A DNA stretch of 64,000 bases from Lactuca virosa. Taxonomy: Eukaryota; Streptophyta; Magnoliopsida; Asterales; Asteraceae. The stretch covers positions 76,737,948 through 76,801,947 of the forward strand of contig CAKMRJ010005745.1 in NCBI GenBank assembly GCA_928212115.1, written 5' to 3'. The position numbers and the translations under genes are program-made. Below are positions 57,651 to 64,000 of this stretch, one piece after another. The notes beneath the pieces are model-generated. The model was not told the DNA's origin. It did no database searches and was given only the letters and a program-made list of their open reading frames with translations. Position 1 is the first letter of the stretch; the number at the start of each line of letters is the position of its first letter.

Positions 57651-58040
57651 TCAGGTGGTTGATTACCTATGTGATTGTTGTTATTACCCCTGTTTCATCC
57701 TTGGTCTCCCATAGTATAAATAGGAATTGAGGTTTATACAGATTGGGAGTCTGGGATGTTGTGAGTACGTGAGGAAGGTGGATTGGTGTTTCTAGATGAG
57801 CGTGGTTGTGATGAGATTGAGAGAGTTTATGTTTCAGTTTTTAATATACTCGAGAGGGGTATGTCATCTCATATGTTAATGACCGAAGGGGTGGATGATG
57901 AAGAAGTCCCAAAACCCGATTTACTCTTACGAATCTTGGCTTGCTTTCATAACCTCTTGCAGTCTTCTCTGTCTCTGTGTCGATTGGAAATGGTGTACAT
58001 GTATGAAAAGATCTAGGCATAAACAATTAGTAACACCGTG
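57651..58040 (-). other. Athila leader between PBS and gag
   Basis: No convincing coding frame. The short open stretches on either strand here lack known motifs. The gag start codon was not identified. Confidence 0.5.
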
Positions 58041-58058
58041 TCCCTGGAAACGGTGCCA
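58041..58058 (-). other. Athila primer-binding site (tRNA-Asp type, mutated)
   Basis: Minus strand TGGCACCGTTTCCAGGGA. The exact complement of plant tRNA-Asp is TGGCGCCGTTGCCGGGGA; three bases differ, two of them G to A. It lies three bases inside the LTR end. Confidence 0.88.
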
Positions 58059-58061
58059 ATT

Positions 58062-59493
58062 TGTTAAGCATGTCAAACCCAACAAATAAAGGGGTACAAA
58101 ATGACTCCAAAAACACTACTACTTTGCACTAAAAATATAATACAAGGTAAGAAGGATTGATCCTTAGACACACAAAACAAATTCTTATACTTATTTGCAC
58201 AAGGTACAAAAAATGGTCACGAAAATAGGGGGATTATATGCAATCGTTTAAACAAGTGAATAAAGTAATAAGTAAATGATCAACTGAATGAAACAAATTC
58301 AGGATTTGTGAGGACTCCAACTCTATACAGGACAATTTAGCAATGTGATTCCAAGGATGATATGATATCTACTTAATTCTACCTAATTTGGTACTAGAAA
58401 GTGTTAACAAGCTCTAACACTTCCCATTCACCAAGTTGTCAAATTCAAAACAAGCTCTTTGAAAATAACCTAACCTTCTAATTTAAGTCTAAACAAGCTC
58501 ATAGATAGACATCAAAAGGTTGCAATAAGATTTATATGAATGTTCCTAACAACACCTAATACTACTCATGAGCTCAAGAGCGTAAGATTGTGTAAATAAG
58601 ATTTACACTAAATTCATTCAATGGAAATCATTTTAGTGCTTGTTACCTAGTCCAATTCACAAAACGGATAGGGATTTTGCAATTAGATAACACTAAATGA
58701 CCTAACCCTAATTCAAATGGCGAATAAGAATTACAATTAGAATCAAACATTCAATTAAAACAAAATCAAATTTACTAGATAGAAATTGAAAGAAAACATC
58801 AAGTCACATGATTGAAATCACAACTAAAAAGTCAAGACATGAAGTTGGAGAAACTATGGTTCTAGCCACCCATGACTAGAACAAGATCACAAATTTTGAA
58901 AATGAAATTAAAGTGCTTACAAAATGAAATCAAATGTTCCTAAGTGTGAATCAACTTCAAAATTCTCCAGAAAATCGCCTTCTTTTCTCCAAAAGTCAAT
59001 AGATAGAATTATGAAGTCGGATGCCTCTTTTTAGGAAAGTTGAGAAACTGCCACTAAACCCACGTCCACATTTACACGGACTGTGCAATTTTACACTGTC
59101 GTTTACACGGCCCATGGAAACACAAAAAGTAGATTGTTCAAAGTGGTTGGGACTTCAAAGTACGTTGTTGAGGTGAGCTCGATTCCACGGCCCGTGGAAA
59201 CTCATGCCTTAATTTTCCACAGTCGTGGAAGTCCCTGAATGGATGCATTCTCCAAATTTTCCATAGCTTCCTCTTTGTTGCTCTGAAAGTCGTGAAACCT
59301 TGTTTGCATCTTCTAGTCGCCTCCCTAAGTGAGATCCTACCTCCAAGAGTCCCTGAAATATCACAAAAGTGTGCAAGTGAAATAATATCCTCGAATATCC
59401 CGTAAAACATGTAAAATACATGAGTTTAAACCTAAATGCAATGCAATGATATGAAATAAAAGTGAAAAATGGGTGCATAAATTGCACCTAACA
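58062..59493 (-). repeat. 5' LTR of the Athila-type element
   Basis: 1,432 bp on the minus strand, from TGTTAGGTGCAATTTATGCA to GCTTAACA, with inverted ends TGTTA and TAACA. It contains the palindrome TTCCACGGCCCGTGGAA (59183-59199) and weaker relatives at 59105-59119 and 59213-59230. The next bases outside are GTGTT. The partner LTR is not in the window. Confidence 0.85.
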
Positions 59494-59924
59494 GTGTTCA
59501 ATAAATTTGTGTCGTTTAAATTCGAGTATGACATGTATACACGACACACAGACGCAAATTTTCAGGTAAAAGTCGGTATAAACACATGGAATAAGTTGTA
59601 GAGTTAATAAGTGGGTTGAACATTGAAAAAACACATATTTAATGGAAAAATGTATTTTCAGATAGTTAAAATCTTTATAAAAGTGAAAACCCAATCTTTA
59701 GAAAAGTGAAAAACCCTACGTGTGTACGTCCAACGATTTTGGAGTTCTTCCGATGGGATCAAATGCCGACGTCGCAACTGTCTTTTCTTCCTATACTTCA
59801 TCATTCCCGTAATCTTGATTGAAATTGTTTACAAGGGTTGAAGCTAAATGGGAGTGGATATTTGGGAATTCAGTTAAACTAGATCAGAGGAAAACAAATA
59901 GTTAAGGAAAATCTGCAACGCTAT
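59494..59924. other. Spacer between Athila LTR and LINE
   Basis: A+T-rich, no gene. The right part may be the 5' untranslated region of the LINE; its start was not identified. Confidence 0.4.
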
Positions 59925-59934
59925 GATCGAAATT

Positions 59935-60950
59935 CAGTCGATCACATTGTTGTGTCCTATTACGTTACCTATTTCCCTCCTTCTACGGAAATTCATGATT
60001 TGCGTAAGCTGTGTGCTGAGTTTGGGGTAGTTGCAGATATCTAAATTGCTCGAAAATTATCAAAATTGGGGCGCTATCAAAGGGTGGATTATCTTATTAA
60101 AATATTGTGTCTGGTAAACATCAACAATCAGAATGAGATGTCTATGATTTTGTGGTCATTGCAGAAGTTAGAGAGGTTGTATCCATTGCGAATCTTCATA
60201 CAGTTTGTAAGGAGGAAGCTTATCAACTTTTCAAGAGGATTTTCAAAGTTATTAAACAAGTTGATGATTCCTTTGTCATTCATAATCGATTGGTATGTAT
60301 TGAAATTCAAGGTTTACCACTTGTGGCTTGGGCTCAAAAAGCATTCCAGAAAGTAATAAGTTCTTGGGGTTCGGTTTTATTTGTTGATGATTATGTAGAA
60401 GGTTGTATTGGAACAAGTAGAGTTTGTATTCATATAAATTATTTTATTGAGATTAAGGAGAAAACCATAGTTATTGTTAATAATACTGACTATATGATTA
60501 CAGTCAAAGAAATTTCTGCTTGGAAACCACCATTTAGAAAAGAAGATGATGTATATTCTCTTGATCGGTCTCGGGTTGGAGATAGTCTTGAAGAAAGAAA
60601 CAATACTGATCGGGAGGTGGAAGATGATAATAATAGTGACGAAGATGTTGAGGTGGTGTTTGCAGAATCACCTTCGAAGAACATAGGTCGAAAAAAGTTC
60701 CAAGACAGGGGGAGTTTATCCCTTGGATGGTGTTGCAATTGGAGAAGTGTATTAAACAACAACAAATTATTCCAGAAAATGAGACTTTGCATCAAAACAA
60801 TGTTGAACAGGTAAATGATAATTTTGCCTCAAATAAGAATGAACATCAGGTGGTCTCGGACTTGATGTTGTTATCTAAGCCACCCGATTTTGGTGGGAAA
60901 AGAATTAACGAGGAACAAACTGGTCCAATCCCTTCTTCTCATTTGAAATA
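59935..60950 (+). pseudogene. LINE ORF1 (RRM-like nucleic-acid-binding protein)
   Basis: The N-terminal part, in a broken frame, reads VVSYYVTYFPPSTEIHDLRK, then CAEFGVVADI, a stop, and IARKLSKLGRYQ, a recognisable RRM with the RNP2- and RNP1-like strands of plant LINE ORF1. From 60152 a 220-codon stretch has VCIEIQGLPLVAWAQKAFQK, ISSWGSVLFVDDYVEGCI and ITVKEISAWKPPF, as in the region after the RRM in plant LINE ORF1 proteins, followed by an acidic tail (DREVEDDNNSDEDVEVVFAE). A frameshift near 60720 continues it to 60951. ORF1 would coat LINE RNA. Confidence 0.8.
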
Positions 60951-61182
60951 GAAACATAAACAGAAGAATCATGCCTCATCATTTTCTTTCATAGACTTCT
61001 AGTTTTACAAGAAAACAAAAGTCTCGAGTTTTGAACTTCACTTTTTGGAAAATGAAGGTAAATCTTTATTAGATGGTGTAGAAAAGTATTTAATTACTAC
61101 CAAATCCTTGGGCCATGATATGATTGGACAAAAACTAAAATGCAAAATCTTTTAGCTAGCCTGGATGTGAAACACGTAGATC

Positions 61183-61894
61183 CATGAATATTTTTTCTTT
61201 TAATATTTATGGAATAGTATCGATGAAGAAAATGAGAAATATCAATAAGTTATGTTTGAAGAATTGTATTAGTTTCTTTATGCAAGAAACCTTTCTCACA
61301 AAGGTTGATTTATTTAAAATACGGGCGGTTTGGGATAATAATCAGTTTCATTTTTCTTCAAGTCAAGATCGGGGGCAATGCGGGTGGTTTATTGTCTATT
61401 TGGGATCCTAACGTGTTTGTTAAAAGAAGAATTCATTGTACAAATCACCTGGTGACTGTTGAAGGGAAGTGGATTAATTTTGATTTTCTAGTTTTTATGG
61501 TCAGCGTATATGCACCTCACGGTGTTCAAGCTAAACATGATCTTTGGTCCTTTATTATTGCGTTTATGAGTCGTAATACAGGTGAGTACATTATCATGGG
61601 CGATTTTAATGTAGTTCGTTACATGGATGAACGGAGGGGTACAACGTTTTGTAGTGATAAGATGAGTAAATTGGATCAATTTAATAGTTTTATTATTGAT
61701 AAAATCTTTTAGATATTCCTATGGTTGGTTTCAAAATTACATGTTGTAGTGATAAGATGAGTAAATTGGATCAATACTTAGTCAGTAAGTGGGTTGTAGA
61801 TTTGTTTCCGGATATCATGGTTCTTGCAATGGAAAAATCGATCTCTGATCACAAACCAATTATTTTAAAAAGGGAAAATATTGATTACGGGCCA
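61183..61894 (+). pseudogene. LINE ORF2 endonuclease domain
   Basis: Apurinic-endonuclease-type motifs in order: FSFNIYGI near the ATG at 61184 (Asn), FFMQETFLTK (Glu), GGLLSIWDPNVFVKR after a frameshift near 61370, VSVYAPHGVQAKHDLW, IIMGDFNVVRYMDERRGT (Asp and Asn) and, at about 61840, SDHKPIILKR (Asp and His). The domain nicks target DNA for target-primed reverse transcription. A stop at about 61710 and a 32-bp repeat (61649-61680 and 61744-61775) show damage. It continues after the plastid insert. Confidence 0.88.
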
Positions 61895-62292
61895 TCATAA
61901 ATCGTTTATTTACAATGGGATGGTATACAAAGTCAACAAATTTCAATGAGTACAATAAGATTCATGGCTACATAAACTGTTGAGAATGGTGTTAGATCTA
62001 GTCCAAGACGAACTATTTTAGTGGATTTATTAAAACCGTTGAATTCGGAATATGGTAAAGTAGCTCCTGGGTGGGGAACGACCCCTTTGATGGGTGTCAC
62101 AATGGCTCTATTTGCAGTATTTCTATCTATTATTTTGGAGATTTATAATTCTTCCATTTTATTGGATGGAATTTCAATGAATTAGATCTATAAGAACCCT
62201 TAAGTCCTAGATTTTCAATAAAAAAATGAATCATTTAGAGCTCAGATTTCTAGCTCATTCTATTTTGGAAGTTCGACCGTGGAATTTCATCA
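61895..62292 (+). other. Plastid DNA insert (NUPT) in the LINE
   Basis: About 400 bp of chloroplast sequence: the psbH 5' spacer (GGGATGGTATACAAAGTCAA at 61917 on), psbH, and the start of the psbH-petB spacer (for example GTTCGACCGTGGAATTTC near 62270). LINE ORF2 reading stops at GGGCCA and resumes near 62293 with an FDSWLDM-type stretch, so both junctions are sharp. Transferred from plastid to nucleus after the LINE inserted. Confidence 0.9.
61964..62185 (+). pseudogene. psbH: Nuclear copy of plastid psbH
   Basis: A 74-codon frame, the full length of psbH (73 residues plus stop), the small photosystem II phosphoprotein H with one membrane helix. Readable stretches are SEYGKVAPGWGTTPLMGV, LFAVFLSIILEIYNSS and LLDGISMN. 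Codon 4 is TAA (61973-61975) where plastid genes have CAA for Gln, so translation would stop at once. Residues about 9-19 (GVRSSPRRTILVD) also differ from the usual plastid sequence as I recall it, and one Ala is Thr in the helix approach. As nuclear DNA without a transit peptide it has no expected function. Confidence 0.93.
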
Positions 62293-64000
62293 CAGTTCAA
62301 AGTTTTTGACTCGTGGCTCGATATGAAACGTTTTGATGAAGTTGTTTGTCAATCTTAGCTAAATTTCAAGGAGATAAAAGTGCTAATGCTTTTATTTACT
62401 TTAAAGATAAAATCAAAAATTTAAAAGTGAAAATTAAAGACTGACATGGGGCATACAACTTGGCTGTTAAAACCAAGAAAAAAATCATTTATTTTAGGTT
62501 GGGTGAAATTGATAAACTAATGGATCAAGATTTTAGTGATCAACATCTTTTGGTTGAGAGAAAAAATCTCATGTCTCAACTTTATGGCATGGAGAAGGTG
62601 GAGGTTAGTGATTTGATTCAGAAGGATAAAGTTAAGTGGTCCATGGAGGGGGGACAAATACTCTAAATTTTACCACGCCATTATCATAAAGAAACCACAA
62701 AAAAACATAAAAGGTATTCGTGTAGAGGATGATTGGTTCACGAATCTTGTAAGGTTCAAGGTTGAATTTGTTCAATTTTATAATGACAAATTCGCACACT
62801 TTCAGGGTATTGGTATTTTAAATCTTAGTTTTTGTTATCTGATATTGAATTTAGATTAGGTAACTTTTATTGACTCGATTTTAGTGATTGACAAGGTGCG
62901 TCAGGCGGCTTGGGCTTGCGGGAGTGATAAGGCCCTAGTCCGGATGGTTTTACCTTTTCTTTTGTGACATCTTGCAATATGGTATCTACGGGTTTGTCCA
63001 TCGGTTTTTCCGGTTGAATTACATCCCTTCTGGATGCAATTTATCTTTTGTTACTTTGATCCCAAAGATTATTAACCCGTTGTATATTAAAGATTATAGA
63101 CCCGTTATGTTAATTGGTATTCAATAGAAGGTGATTGCTAAGCTTTTGGTTCTTCAGTTAGAGAAAGTGGTTGAACCGGTGGCTAACTCAATTCAGTCTG
63201 CTTTTGTCAAAGGTAGATACATTTTTCATGGTCCCTTATAGTGAATGAACTGGTCGATTGGTGTAAGAGGAAGAAAAAGAAACGCATGATTTTTAAAGTT
63301 GATTTCGAGAAAGCTTATGATTTGCTTTCTTGGAATTTTCTTTTTAAGATTATGAAGTTTATGGGTTTTTCTGATTTTAGGATTGGTTTGATTCGTACGT
63401 GTTTGGGTAATAGTCGGTCCTCAGTTCTAATTAATGGAAGTCCAACATACGAATTTAACTTAAAAAGTGGTTTAAAACAAGGAGAGCCTCTCTCTTATTT
63501 TCTTTTCATTTTAGCGATGGAAGGTTTACACATTTCCATAGAATATGCGGTCGATAAAGGTTTCTTTCATAGTATTCAAGTTGGTGAAGTGACTATTCTT
63601 ATATCACATTTATTTTATGTTGATGATGCGATTTTCTTCGGAGAGTGGTCTAGAGATAATATTTTTAATTTGGTGGCTATCCTTCATTGCTTTTATATGG
63701 TTTCACGGCTTCAGATTAATCTCCATAAATCAAACTTGTTGGAGTTCGTGTTTCTTAATTGGAGGTCGATTAATTTGTTGTGATTACCGGATGTAAGAGT
63801 GCGAAGTTTCCCTTCACTTATCTGGGTCTTCCGGTTGGTGACATTATGTCTAAATTCTCAAGGTGGAAGGTTATCATTAACAAGTTCAAAAAGAAACTTT
63901 ACTTATGGCAGCTTCGTTTACTTTCTATTGGTGGTTGTTCTATACTTTGGAAGTTAGTTTTCGGATCCTTGGGTATTTTTTTATGTCCTTGTGTTTTGCA
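62293..64000 (+). pseudogene. LINE ORF2 reverse transcriptase (cut by window edge)
   Basis: Broken frames at 62293-63240 carry FDSWLDMKRFDE, a VRQAAWACGSDKA-like motif near 62895-62930, LIPKIINPLYIKDYRPVMLI near 63058-63115 and SIQSAFVKGRYI. From 63241 a 180-codon stretch has KVDFEKAYDLLSWNFLF with the first catalytic Asp, GLKQGEPLSYFLFILAMEGL and HLFYVDDAIFFGEW. The catalytic box is YVDD where plant LINEs usually have YADD. After a stop at 63781 the sequence continues in another frame (FPFTYLGLPVGD) to the window end. The enzyme would perform target-primed reverse transcription. Confidence 0.88.

Larger units (their letters stand above)
26921..59493 (-). mobile_element. Athila-type gypsy element, split by at least six insertions
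   Basis: Minus-strand pieces, in element order, are the LTR 58062-59493, PBS 58041-58058, gag 55649-57650, protease region 54685-55500, RT 47538-47977 and 43881-44912, integrase 29282-30094, and third ORF 26921-28437, with a candidate tail at 3706-4087. Frames resume across solo LTR D and across the composite block 47983-54679 once one target-duplication copy is discounted, which proves the pieces are one element. About 9 kb of it is spread over 55 kb. The RNase H end and integrase start are missing between 30094 and 43881. The opposite LTR was not found. Confidence 0.88.
59925..64000 (+). mobile_element. L1-type LINE, decayed, holding a plastid DNA insert
   Basis: ORF1 with an RRM-like domain, then ORF2 with an endonuclease and a reverse transcriptase, in the order of plant L1 elements. 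Many stops and frameshifts. Plastid DNA (about 61895-62292) lies between endonuclease and RT. The right window edge cuts the RT; no poly-A tail is seen. Confidence 0.9.

Noticed and set aside
59183..59199. LTR palindromes as CRISPR-like repeats
   Set aside because: Irregular spacing, no spacers of constant length, and the sequence is from a plant nuclear repeat region.

Overview
The window looks like intergenic heterochromatin from a large, repeat-rich dicot genome. Family content (Ty3/gypsy chromoviruses with 2-4 kb LTRs, an Athila-type element, Ty1/copia elements, a plant L1-type LINE with an RRM in ORF1 and a plastid psbH copy) shows a flowering plant. Resemblance to repeats I know from lettuce and other Asteraceae suggests that family, but this is inference. 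I found no host protein gene, tRNA, rRNA or CRISPR array; every coding stretch belongs to a mobile element or to organelle-derived DNA, and nearly all are broken.

Most of the window is one nest. The oldest layer is an Athila-type element on the minus strand. Its 5' LTR is at 58062-59493 and its tRNA-Asp-type primer-binding site (PBS) at 58041-58058. Its gag, protease, reverse transcriptase, integrase and third ORF run leftward to about 26921, and probably on to 3706-4087. It was later split by at least six insertions: (1) chromovirus P, 4088-26920; (2) an unassigned LTR (E, from 30095) that itself holds gypsy element G2, 30303-39934 with perfect AGGAT target duplications; (3) LTR F, ending at 43880; (4) solo LTR D, 44918-47532 with perfect CTAAC duplications; (5) a composite LTR block, 47983-54679 with CATTG duplications; (6) copia solo LTR G, 56125-56911. 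A 132-bp Mutator-type MITE lies at 42247-42378.

Element P carries a second nest. An opposite-strand relative, M (right LTR 17126-21026), landed in P's gag, and Ty1/copia element copia-2 (about 8000-14513) landed in M. One deletion then seems to have removed copia-2's 3' LTR, the rest of M and the start of P's gag. P also has an extra coiled-coil ORF upstream of gag (7395-7997).

The left edge (1-3180) is a decayed copia fragment on the minus strand. The right edge (about 59925-64000) is a decayed LINE on the plus strand, interrupted by about 400 bp of plastid DNA with a nearly complete psbH copy (61964-62185).

The most interesting structure is in copia-2's untranslated leader. Two neighbouring long stem-loops (12852-12924 and 12941-12999) have different stem sequences but the same 22-nt apical loop, which contains the self-complementary octamer GGTTAACC. 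This is what an RNA dimerisation or packaging signal built on kissing loops would look like.
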